Under the pieces are notes generated by a model. It had not been told where the DNA came from. It did no database searches and saw only the letters and a list, made by a program, of their open reading frames with translations. Position numbers and translations under genes: made by a program. Below, in pieces: positions 18,698-26,127 of a stretch of 64,000 nt of DNA (position 1 is the first letter of the stretch; every line of letters begins with the position of its first letter). The stretch comes from Allopseudospirillum japonicum (GTDB lineage: Bacteria; Pseudomonadota; Gammaproteobacteria; Pseudomonadales; Halomonadaceae), in NCBI RefSeq assembly GCF_900108915.1, contig NZ_FNYH01000001.1, forward strand, positions 186,001 to 250,000, in the 5' to 3' direction.

Positions 18698-20302
18698 TTA
18701 GGCACCCCAAACGGCGATTTTGTGCCCTTGGTAGGCGGCTTGCTTATGCCAGATCTTTTTCTTCCAGCTGACGCCTTTTTTGCGGTTAAAGATCACCAGA
18801 TGAGCCTCGTCCGCACCCACCTGCTGCTGGTAATCGTAAACCTGTGCCAAGCTGTTTTTGATCAGGGTATCGAGGCCGCCGCGCTGGATTTTCAGTTCAA
18901 TCACTACCCGTTGCAGCGGGCCGTACATGCCTTGTTCGGGGTCTCGCGGCCATTCAATCAGCAGATCGGTGCGTTTTCTGCCCAGGCCGTATTCACGGCT
19001 GATACGGCCGCCACCATTGATAATCCGTTGCAAAAAAGCCTGCATCAAAAGCTGTGGCCCGGCTTCTTTGTAGTCAAAACCTTCACACCAGGTATCCGAG
19101 TGTTCCCGAAAAAACTGCTGAAAGGCTTCCAGCAATTTGGGCAAGTTCAGGCTATGGTCGTCATTGATATACCAGCTTTGTTCCTGATTCGGGATGCGGG
19201 TTTGCGCTACCCAAGTTAATTCACGCGGTATCACTTCCTGATAGATACGGTTGCTGATTTTCACGGAAGGACGGGTGGTAATCAGTCCCAGGTCTTCCAC
19301 ATACTGCTGATCATCCACGGAGATCAGGTTCAGGTTTTCTTCATCCTCGCCGCTTAAAAGCGTACTGATGACCCTATGTACTCTGGGTTCTTTGAGTTTA
19401 TCAGTGAGCTGATCCAGATGGGTGGCACGAGAATAGATCAGACGCTCCCGTGCTTGCTGGTAATCCACCAGTGAAATCAGGCGGGTTCGATCTCGTGCTT
19501 CGCGGTTTTTCCAAGTGACTTCATACCCCAAGGCGTTCACCAGCCAGGGTTGACCACGAGTGTCTTCCCAGAGTTCGGGGAAAATCGCGTCATCAAACAT
19601 CTGTCCGGTTGCCTGGGTATGCTGCAACCAAAGGTCTCGGGTTTCCTCTTGGGTAAAATTACCCATGCGCAGGGATTCAGCTTTAATATTAAAGGCACTG
19701 CCGCCGGTGATCACCTCCTGCCCCGGTTGCTGCATCCGGTAGTCCCGTACATCGCGCACGCCGCAAAGAATAATCGCCTGCGGGAAAAACTCCGGACGCT
19801 GGGCGTAACCAGCGCGGATCTGGCGCAGCAGAGAGATCAGAGTATCTCCCACTAGGGCATCGACTTCATCCAGCAGTAAAACAGTGGGCTTATTGGAAAG
19901 CTTCGCCCAGTGTTCAAGCGTGCCTGTTAAAAGATGCTGAGAGTTGAGCTCTTGCTTGTGTTGATAGTACCAGTCACTAATATCCTGCCGATTAAGATAA
20001 CGGCTAATCGAAGCTACAATCGCATCACAAGCCGCTGGAATGCCCTGAGTTTCATCGCCTCTGGCAGCTTGTGCGCCTTCAATGTTGGCGTAGGCACAGG
20101 CATAGTCACCACAAGTATTCAACGCCTTCATCATCGCCAGCAAGGTGGAGGTTTTGCCGGTTTGCCGAGGGGCGTGCAAAACAAAATAGCGCTTGCTGGC
20201 AATCAGGTGTTGGATCTCCTCCCAATCGATCCGATACAAAGGATCAAGATGGTAGTGGTCTGCCGGAATGGTCGGGCCTGCGGTGTTAAAAAATCGTTTC
20301 AT
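18698..20302 (-). CDS. AAA ATPase with C-terminal PD-(D/E)xK nuclease-like domain
   Basis: The 534-residue protein starts MKRFFNTAGP, the usual start of this family, so I prefer ATG 20302 to an ATG at 20392. Walker A is HAPRQTGKTST at about residues 45-55 and Walker B is TVLLLDEVDALVG. The C-terminal region has GRKRTDLLIEW and, about 13 residues on, VVIELKIQRG, which match the D...ExK core of PD-(D/E)xK nucleases. Such AAA-nuclease proteins are common in accessory regions and their role is not established. The base composition is G+C-rich, like the neighbouring DUF1566 gene. Confidence 0.8.
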   Translation of the reverse strand: MKRFFNTAGPTIPADHYHLDPLYRIDWEEIQHLIASKRYFVLHAPRQTGKTSTLLAMMKALNTCGDYACAYANIEGAQAARGDETQGIPAACDAIVASISRYLNRQDISDWYYQHKQELNSQHLLTGTLEHWAKLSNKPTVLLLDEVDALVGDTLISLLRQIRAGYAQRPEFFPQAIILCGVRDVRDYRMQQPGQEVITGGSAFNIKAESLRMGNFTQEETRDLWLQHTQATGQMFDDAIFPELWEDTRGQPWLVNALGYEVTWKNREARDRTRLISLVDYQQARERLIYSRATHLDQLTDKLKEPRVHRVISTLLSGEDEENLNLISVDDQQYVEDLGLITTRPSVKISNRIYQEVIPRELTWVAQTRIPNQEQSWYINDDHSLNLPKLLEAFQQFFREHSDTWCEGFDYKEAGPQLLMQAFLQRIINGGGRISREYGLGRKRTDLLIEWPRDPEQGMYGPLQRVVIELKIQRGGLDTLIKNSLAQVYDYQQQVGADEAHLVIFNRKKGVSWKKKIWHKQAAYQGHKIAVWGA

Positions 20303-20434
20303 AACCTGTTCGCTTCTGTCGGGATGATTGCAACTGGGTTCAGGGTGGGCGGGCTGGATTAATAGCTTGCTTATCTCCACCCAAATGACCAAGCCGTGTA
20401 GTCTAATTTTGGATGCAGCCTTCCACGTTTTTCG

Positions 20435-21157
20435 TTAGATTCCTAAAATTTTAACCAACAAAGGCAAAATAAAGGCACTTAGCATCCCAGTTAATCCCAT
20501 CGCCAAACCCGCAAAAGCCCCTGCCATTGCGCCAATGCTGCTAAAACAGTAGGCAGTTCCAAAGCCATGCGCCGCCAGCCCCATAGTAAAGCCTTGGATA
20601 CTCTGATCTTGAATCCGTAAACGCTGGAAAATCCAAGGTGCTAGCACACAACCAATCGCACCTGTGATTAAGACCAAGCCCGCCGTTAGTGATGCGTAGC
20701 CCCCTATTTTTTCGGCAATTCCCATCGCAATGGGCGAGGTGACAGATTTAGGCGTCAAAGATAACAAGGTTTCCCGACTACCCCCCAAAAGCAACACCAA
20801 GCCTATCGTTGATAAGGCAGCGGTCACAATCCCGGTCACGCACGCCACCAGCAAAGGCACCAACATTTGACGCACCCGCTCAAGATGATCAAATAAAGGG
20901 ACCGCCAAGGCAACAGTCGCAGGTCCAAGCAGAAAATGAATAAACTGTGCGCCCTCAAAATAATCTTGATATTCAATATCAGCGAGCAGTAAAAAACTGA
21001 TAACGAAGGCAATTGCAACAATCACAGGATGTAAAAAAGGCGTGCCACCAGCGCGCTTATTAATCCAACTACTAAGAATAAAAGCAGCTAACGTCACCAA
21101 AAGACTCAATAAAGGACTCGCACTTAAGTAGACCCAAATATCTTGCAACTCATTCAT
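20435..21157 (-). CDS. lrgB: LrgB/CidB-family membrane protein
   Basis: The 240-residue, highly hydrophobic protein has about seven membrane segments and matches LrgB/YohK. Typical segments are KSVTSPIAMGIAEKIGG and GLAAHGFGTAY. LrgAB/CidAB pairs are holin-like proteins that influence murein hydrolase activity or export small metabolites such as pyruvate; which applies here is unknown. It overlaps lrgA by 8 bases. Confidence 0.9.
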   Translation of the reverse strand: MNELQDIWVYLSASPLLSLLVTLAAFILSSWINKRAGGTPFLHPVIVAIAFVISFLLLADIEYQDYFEGAQFIHFLLGPATVALAVPLFDHLERVRQMLVPLLVACVTGIVTAALSTIGLVLLLGGSRETLLSLTPKSVTSPIAMGIAEKIGGYASLTAGLVLITGAIGCVLAPWIFQRLRIQDQSIQGFTMGLAAHGFGTAYCFSSIGAMAGAFAGLAMGLTGMLSAFILPLLVKILGI

Positions 21158-21500
21158 GGTTAGCCCCTCCTTGGTGCAATTTATTGAGTACCCATGCAGT
21201 GACTGCCAGTGTTATTCCTGTGCTAACAACCAGTGCAATGGCAATCACCCACCAATCCGCCGCAATCAGGGGATAATGCACCATCAGCCCTACACCTGCA
21301 GGTACAAATAGCAAGGCTAAGTAACTTAAGATACCTTCACTGGCTTGGCGCACGCCATCAGGTACCTTGCCATAAAAAATTAAGGCGATAAGTAGCAGCA
21401 ACATCCCAAGCACAGGGCTAGGGACAGGTAGGGCCAAAGCACGCCCGATAAGCTCCCCTAATAACTGGCAAGCCAGCAAAACCAGTAATCCAATTAACAT
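21150..21500 (-). CDS. lrgA: LrgA/CidA-family holin-like membrane protein
   Basis: The 116-residue protein has about four membrane segments and the family core ALPVPSPVLGMLLLLIALIF. It is the first gene of the lrgAB pair read leftward, and its end overlaps lrgB by 8 bases. It forms the small holin-like partner in the inner membrane. No LytTR regulator is adjacent. Confidence 0.88.
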   Translation of the reverse strand: MLIGLLVLLACQLLGELIGRALALPVPSPVLGMLLLLIALIFYGKVPDGVRQASEGILSYLALLFVPAGVGLMVHYPLIAADWWVIAIALVVSTGITLAVTAWVLNKLHQGGANHE

Positions 21501-21670
21501 AAGCGTGTCCTAAATTGGTCTTATTCTTGCAAGAAGTGTACCGCATGCTTGACAAAAAAGAAGCCGACTTAAGGCCAAAGTACCAGAAGGCTCACCCTAA
21601 TAACCATACAAAGACCAAGGATGAATAGCCTTACCATTAAAGTGGCAATAAAATACATCTACTAATAGAC

Positions 21671-21705
21671 TTGTACAAAATCCATATCTTGTACTATTCT
21701 TGTAC
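21671..21705. promoter_or_regulatory. Three TTGTAC boxes upstream of the DUF6482 gene
   Basis: TTGTAC occurs at 21671-21676, 21689-21694 and 21700-21705, within the 261-base region between lrgA and the DUF6482 gene. A fourth copy at 22128-22133, paired with GTACAA at 22141-22146, lies after that gene. The clustering suggests a binding site, but no regulator is identified. Confidence 0.35.
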
Positions 21706-21761
21706 ATATAAATTTGTAACCTTTTCCTTATATACTGGATATCACAATAAGGGTAAAACTT

Positions 21762-22073
21762 ATGCATATTCGTGAATTGCAAGCGTTACAAAATCAGGGC
21801 CACTCATTGCAAGCGAGCATTCTTGCCTGTGATTCGATTGTTTACCTCGTGCAGGTTCATTGTGATGAACAAACCTTCTACCTAGAAAATAAACAAGGCG
21901 AGATCCAAACGTTCCGCAGTGCCCATGCCGCTGGCCAGTATGTGTATCGGTACTTAGGTTTACAGGAAGGCCAGCTCATCTACCAAAACTGTTATGATGA
22001 AATGGTCGGCCAAGCAGGAGAGAGTTGGTTTGCGCCTTGGCAACAAACGCATAAAGTTTGTTTTGCACCTTAA
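21762..22073 (+). CDS. DUF6482-like small protein
   Basis: The 103-residue cytosolic protein lacks a signal peptide. Its pattern MHIRELQAL..., ...YLVQVHCDEQTFYLENKQGEI and a late YDEMVG resembles DUF6482 proteins of Pseudomonas and Oceanospirillales. Function unknown. AAGGG lies before the ATG. A perfect GC-rich hairpin follows its stop. Confidence 0.65.
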   Translation: MHIRELQALQNQGHSLQASILACDSIVYLVQVHCDEQTFYLENKQGEIQTFRSAHAAGQYVYRYLGLQEGQLIYQNCYDEMVGQAGESWFAPWQQTHKVCFAP

Positions 22074-22089
22074 GCCCGCCTAAACATTA

Positions 22090-22109
22090 AGGGGGCCTGT
22101 TGGCCCCCT
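22090..22109 (+). terminator. Hairpin terminator after the DUF6482 gene
   Basis: AGGGGGCC at 22090-22097 pairs perfectly with GGCCCCCT at 22102-22109 across a TGTT loop. The following T-tract is weak (CAAATTTGG), so termination efficiency is uncertain. Confidence 0.6.
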
Positions 22110-22137
22110 CAAATTTGGTACTATTTTTTGTACTTTT

Positions 22138-22413
22138 CTAGTACAAGGCTTGTTCCTCATCTAAAACTTCTTTCACGAGTTCTAAAAATAATTTGTCTGC
22201 ATCTGAATAATCTGCGGGATCATCCGGAATTTTAATACTCGTTGTGGCGCTGATTTCTTGAGCAATCTTGGCTTGCATATCCGGCTCACCATAATATTTA
22301 CGCCCAATTTCTAAAGCAGTGCTTAAAATACTCGGCTCTAATAACAGTTTTTTAGTGAACTGACGTAGCTCGTTCACGACCCGCGTTAGCTGCATTGCAG
22401 TATTCGCACTCAT
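22138..22413 (-). CDS. Small hypothetical protein
   Basis: A 91-residue cytosolic protein, mostly helical by composition, with an acidic C-terminal half (DDPADYSDADKLFLELVKEVLDEE). No known domain recognised. It is convergent with the DUF6482 gene. A 16-bp perfect palindrome lies 22 bases upstream of its start and may control it. Confidence 0.55.
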   Translation of the reverse strand: MSANTAMQLTRVVNELRQFTKKLLLEPSILSTALEIGRKYYGEPDMQAKIAQEISATTSIKIPDDPADYSDADKLFLELVKEVLDEEQALY

Positions 22414-22434
22414 AGAGACACTCCCACCCTAATT

Positions 22435-22450
22435 AATGAATCGATTCATT
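22435..22450. promoter_or_regulatory. 16-bp perfect palindrome, operator-like
   Basis: AATGAATCGATTCATT is fully self-complementary. It sits between the 91-residue gene (leftward) and the GNAT-C39 gene (rightward). The form is typical of TetR-family operators, but no TetR gene is in the window. Confidence 0.5.
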
Positions 22451-22604
22451 CCATCTTCGCATACACACGCCTTAAGCTCTAGAGCAAAGATTAAAGAATC
22501 AAAGAGTTAGCACAATCTAGTGCTTTTGTATTTCTCTTATACCCTAGCTATCTCGCTTCGTCTATACTGGCTAACTTGCCCCTTTGGCCTGATAGGTAGC
22601 TGAT

Positions 22605-23759
22605 ATGCCCCTTTTGCCAGATCCTTGTGAGATTGCATCCCGCCTACAATTATCAACAGATTTCCAGTTACGCCCTGCACAACTCGCTGATATTCCAGCT
22701 TTATTCCAATTAGAGCAGCAGAGCTTTCAGACAGATCAGTTGAGCAAACGCCAATTTAAATGGATGCTCACTCGTGCCAAAGCCGCACTTTGGGTGATTA
22801 ATGATGTACAAGCCTCTGAGAAACTAGCCGCTTACGTGCTGGTATTATTTCACCGTGGCACCTCGCTAGCACGTGTCTATTCGCTTGCAGTGCATCCAAA
22901 TTATCGCCAAGCGGGCTTAGGGCAAATTTTAATGCGTACTGCAGAAATATTAGCACGCGCCCAAGCGTGCATTTATTTACGTTTAGAAGTACGTGCCGAT
23001 AACCACGCTGGCATTCGCCTATACGAGCGTTTAGGTTATCGTTACTTCGGTACTTACGCTGATTATTACGCAGATCATACCCAAGCCTTGCGTTATGAAA
23101 AACGTATTGTTGCCCTACCTAAAGTCAAACGCGACACCCCTTACTATGCGCAAACCTTGGATTTTACTTGTGGGCCAGCCGCTTTATTAATGGCCATGCG
23201 CGCACTCGATGACACGACTGAATTATCACGCGCACATGAACTCCAACTCTGGCGTGAAGCCACAACAATTTTTATGACCCAAGGTCATGGTGGCTGTAGC
23301 CCACAAGGCTTAGCCTTAGCCGCTTGGCAACGTGGCTTTCAAGTGGACTTATGGGTCAACTCTGAACAGGCTTTATTTTTAAATAGTGTACGCAGTCTAG
23401 AGAAAAAAGCGGTGATTGAATTGGTACACACAGATTTTCAAGAAAAACTTGCACAAACTCAAGTACATCAATTTGTAGGCGAATTAAGCTTGCAAGATTT
23501 GGCACATGCTTTAGAAGACGGCAAAATTCCTTTAGTCTTGATTAGCTCATGGCGCTTTAGTCGTAGTAAGAGCCCACATTGGGTAGTGATTACCGCCATG
23601 GATGAAGACTTCATTTATTTACATGATCCAGAAATTGACACCCAAGCCCACAAAGATGGTTTGGACACACAACATGTCCCTGTACGTCAAAGCCAATTCA
23701 CCAAAATGGCGCGTTTTGGCCAAGAAGATTTACGCACCTGTGTGCTTATTTACCGATAG
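22605..23759 (+). CDS. GNAT acetyltransferase fused to a peptidase-C39-like domain
   Basis: Two domains make up the 384 residues. The N-terminal GNAT N-acetyltransferase (about 15-165) has the acetyl-CoA loop VHPNYRQAGLGQILM and the RimI-like LEVRADNHAGIRLYERLGYR. The C-terminal papain-like C39/DUF3335 domain (about 175-384) has its candidate Cys in DFTCGPAALLMAM and His in PHWVVITAMD. In related genomes such fusions sit near RimK-like ATP-grasp genes, which suggests peptide or protein modification; no such gene is here. The substrate is unknown. Confidence 0.88.
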   Translation: MPLLPDPCEIASRLQLSTDFQLRPAQLADIPALFQLEQQSFQTDQLSKRQFKWMLTRAKAALWVINDVQASEKLAAYVLVLFHRGTSLARVYSLAVHPNYRQAGLGQILMRTAEILARAQACIYLRLEVRADNHAGIRLYERLGYRYFGTYADYYADHTQALRYEKRIVALPKVKRDTPYYAQTLDFTCGPAALLMAMRALDDTTELSRAHELQLWREATTIFMTQGHGGCSPQGLALAAWQRGFQVDLWVNSEQALFLNSVRSLEKKAVIELVHTDFQEKLAQTQVHQFVGELSLQDLAHALEDGKIPLVLISSWRFSRSKSPHWVVITAMDEDFIYLHDPEIDTQAHKDGLDTQHVPVRQSQFTKMARFGQEDLRTCVLIYR

Positions 23760-23797
23760 CACTTGATGTTTTTATCACTGCCACGCGAGGGAAGCTT

Positions 23798-24664
23798 ATG
23801 CAGTTACATCTTATTTCCTGTCAAAGTTTGGCAGGCCCGATTGAACTTGGGGTCCGTGTTTATAATCCACAAGCCCAACAGACCCTCATTGCTTGGCATG
23901 GATTTGCACGTCATGGTGGTGATTTTTCCGGTTTAGCACAGCATTTAACGGATTGGCGTATCCTTGCACCTGATACGCCAGGACGCGGTTATTCCGCTTG
24001 GGCACCTCAAAACACACAAGATCTTGCGCTTTATTATTCTTATGCTAATTATCAGCATCTTGCCCTACAATTGATTGCGCATTACCAATTACAAGAGATA
24101 AATTGGCTTGGCACCTCTATGGGTGGGCTACTTGGATTGCGTCTTGCAGCAGGTCACTTACAAGGCCGAATGCAACGTTTGATTTTGAATGATATAGGGC
24201 CACAAATTCAACCTTCAGGGGTTGAGCGCATTATTAAATATTTATCACAAGATTATCTCTTTGCTGATTTAGAAACCGCTTCAAAAGTATTAAGACGTAT
24301 TTATGCTGGTTTTCCACTGCATCATCCACACACTTGGGCGCAGATGCTGCAAACGTCTGTACGACGCCTCCCAGATGGTCAGTGGACTTTCCATTATGAT
24401 CCCAGAATTGTCCGCCAATTTTATTATGAACCCAGTTATGATTTATGGGCTGCTTGGCAAAACATTGCACAAGCAGAGATTCCAAGTCTGATTATTCGTG
24501 GTGCGCATTCAGATATTTTATCTTTGGAGACCTGCCAAAAAATGCAACAAATTTATCCACCAGCTGATCTTTTTATTTGTCCTCATGCAGGCCATGCTCC
24601 TTTATTAGATAGCCTCTCTGAAGCTTTAAGCCTGCAAGCGTTTTTAAATGATCAAGGGAACTAA
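23798..24664 (+). CDS. Alpha/beta-hydrolase
   Basis: The 288-residue cytosolic protein has a standard alpha/beta-hydrolase fold. The nucleophile elbow is GTSMGG near residue 109, an oxyanion segment HGFARHGGDF lies near 34, and the late DILSLE and HAGHAP supply the acid and the catalytic His. The substrate cannot be inferred. GAGGGAAG precedes the ATG, and the small lipoprotein gene begins 4 bases after its stop. Confidence 0.9.
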   Translation: MQLHLISCQSLAGPIELGVRVYNPQAQQTLIAWHGFARHGGDFSGLAQHLTDWRILAPDTPGRGYSAWAPQNTQDLALYYSYANYQHLALQLIAHYQLQEINWLGTSMGGLLGLRLAAGHLQGRMQRLILNDIGPQIQPSGVERIIKYLSQDYLFADLETASKVLRRIYAGFPLHHPHTWAQMLQTSVRRLPDGQWTFHYDPRIVRQFYYEPSYDLWAAWQNIAQAEIPSLIIRGAHSDILSLETCQKMQQIYPPADLFICPHAGHAPLLDSLSEALSLQAFLNDQGN

Positions 24665-24667
24665 TTT

Positions 24668-24985
24668 ATGTCAAAACTTAAACTGATAGGAAGCTTTTTA
24701 CTATTACCTTTAATGAGTGCTTGTTCTCCCGTAGAATCTTTTAGCCAATATATTCTTGATAAAGAAATGTGCCAAGCTTTAGCAGAAAATGGTGATCAAA
24801 TTAAAAATTTGGCAGACTACCAACAAAAGCTCGGCACTTTAATCGAAGACTTTGCAAGTTTTGCAGAAAAATTTGGATTTGATGAAGTGGCACAAGAAGT
24901 TTTAGAAGAATACCAACAAATGGCAGATCATCTTGAGGCCATGCCAGTGAAAGATGCCGAAAGCTTTATCAAGGACCAGTGCTAA
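24668..24985 (+). CDS. Small lipoprotein, unknown function
   Basis: The 105-residue protein has a lipoprotein signal peptide, MSKLKLIGSFLLLPLMSAC, with the lipobox LMSAC ending at Cys-19. The rest is acidic and probably helical, with one further Cys near residue 38 and one at the extreme C-terminus. It is co-transcribed with the alpha/beta-hydrolase. No family recognised. Confidence 0.7.
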   Translation: MSKLKLIGSFLLLPLMSACSPVESFSQYILDKEMCQALAENGDQIKNLADYQQKLGTLIEDFASFAEKFGFDEVAQEVLEEYQQMADHLEAMPVKDAESFIKDQC

Positions 24986-25089
24986 CTTGCTTATTTAGTG
25001 ATCTGTTTGACATCTTCCCTTCCCTTCTCCCTCTAGGCGTCAGGAAGGGGCTTTATGCGCTATTTGATAAAATACAAGTCCCCTTACCC

Positions 25090-25527
25090 TTATAATGAAG
25101 AAGTACGTAAATCAAACCCCCTTCTGATATTAATCAAAATCAGTAAAAAATTCATTCCACCAGCAAGAAACTCAACCCCTTGTACAAGATAAAAGCTTGT
25201 ATGTAAGCTTCCTTCTGCAGCCCAAGCATCCAAAAATAAAGCACAAGGGGTTAGAATACAAAGACCATTAATCACCAGTAACTTCATGGTCTTTTGCTTT
25301 TTTTGCACAAGGGGGTGTTGTGGATTTTTACGTGCCAGCAATATGCCGCTAATACCCGTCGCTGCCATCGCAGGTATCAAAATCCCCAAACCAGGCCAGA
25401 CAATCCAACTTTTCAATACAATAAAGCTTGCTGGGCTTGCAAAAAGCGCCACAAGCATGCTGGCCAAAAAAAATCCCCCAATACATAAGCTCGCAAGCAC
25501 AACAGCAAACCTGTGTAATATCAGCAC
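25090..25527 (-). CDS. Four-helix membrane protein divergent from MarR regulator
   Basis: The 145-residue inner-membrane protein has about four hydrophobic segments (RFAVVLASLCIGGFFLAS, WPGLGILIPAMAATGI, LLVINGLCILTPCALFL, YLVQGVEFLAGGMNFLLIL). I chose GTG 25527 because GGGGAG lies 7 bases upstream; starts at ATG 25563 or TTG 25599 lack such a site and would overlap the promoter. Function unknown. The shared, repeat-rich control region suggests repression by the divergent MarR protein. Confidence 0.7.
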   Translation of the reverse strand: MLILHRFAVVLASLCIGGFFLASMLVALFASPASFIVLKSWIVWPGLGILIPAMAATGISGILLARKNPQHPLVQKKQKTMKLLVINGLCILTPCALFLDAWAAEGSLHTSFYLVQGVEFLAGGMNFLLILINIRRGFDLRTSSL

Positions 25528-25554
25528 TCGCTTTCTCCCCAATATCAACCAAAA

Positions 25555-25610
25555 TGACAACATGCTGTCATTATCTAAGCGCCAATCCCATATTGTCAAT
25601 ATGTTGTCAA
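25555..25610. promoter_or_regulatory. Divergent promoter with operator-like repeats for marR and membrane gene
   Basis: Read leftward, TTGACA (25594-25599) and GATAAT (25570-25575), spaced 18 bases, form a good sigma-70 promoter for the membrane gene. The palindrome TGACAACATGCTGTCA (25555-25570) abuts the -10 box. TTGTCAATATGTTGTCAA (25593-25610) covers the -35 box and lies just before marR. Both share TTGTCA/TGACA elements, consistent with binding by the encoded MarR protein. Confidence 0.55.
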
Positions 25611-25631
25611 AAATAAATCTAAGGATAAAAA

Positions 25632-26075
25632 ATGCCTACTTGCGAAAAAAATCAAGTATTCACAGACATTGTGCTAGAAATTTTTAAACTTGGTGGCTTA
25701 CTGGTACAAGAAGGCGACCGCATGGGGTCCGCCTATGGTATTAGCAGTGCGCGTTGGAAGGTTTTAGGGGCTTTATCGCTTGCAGGACAGGCACAAACTG
25801 CTTCACAAATTGCCCAAAGCATGGGGCTAACACGTCAAGCGGTGCAACGTCTTGTCGATGTAATGTCTGCCGACGGATTACTTGTCTTCCATGATAACCC
25901 TCAGCACAAGCGTGCAAAACTTATTAGTTTGTCCACCGAAGGACAAGAAGTGTATGCACAACTTGCCTCCATACAAAAAGCTTGGGCAAGTCAGTGTACT
26001 TCAGGGATTCAACAGGCTGAACTAGAAACCACTATGGCCGTATTGCGCAAGTTGTCGCAAATTTTAGATACTTAA
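25632..26075 (+). CDS. MarR-family transcriptional regulator
   Basis: The 147-residue winged-helix regulator has the MarR core around ARWKVLGALSLAGQAQTASQIAQSMGLTRQAVQRLVDVMSADGLL (about 35-85), followed by the wing and a C-terminal dimerisation helix. AAGGA sits 6 bases before the ATG. The divergent membrane gene and the repeats between them point to autoregulation plus control of that gene. Ligand unknown. Confidence 0.93.
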   Translation: MPTCEKNQVFTDIVLEIFKLGGLLVQEGDRMGSAYGISSARWKVLGALSLAGQAQTASQIAQSMGLTRQAVQRLVDVMSADGLLVFHDNPQHKRAKLISLSTEGQEVYAQLASIQKAWASQCTSGIQQAELETTMAVLRKLSQILDT

Positions 26076-26080
26076 GCAAA

Positions 26081-26112
26081 CAAAAAAACAGCCGCAACTA
26101 AGGCGGCTGTTT
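26081..26112. terminator. Bidirectional terminator between marR and the copper receptor
   Basis: AACAGCCGC (26087-26095) pairs perfectly with GCGGCTGTT (26103-26111). Leftward it is followed by seven T (A-run at 26082-26088), serving the receptor gene; rightward by TT only, serving marR more weakly. Confidence 0.85.
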
Positions 26113-26127
26113 AACGTTTAGGTCAGG

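Noticed and set aside
18605-19219. 204-codon open frame on the + strand
   Set aside because: Opposite the nuclease domain of the AAA protein, which has recognisable motifs; no support for this frame.
22138-22413. Antitoxin of a toxin-antitoxin pair
   Set aside because: Small size and an upstream palindrome suggested it, but no partner gene overlaps or follows; the neighbour is convergent.
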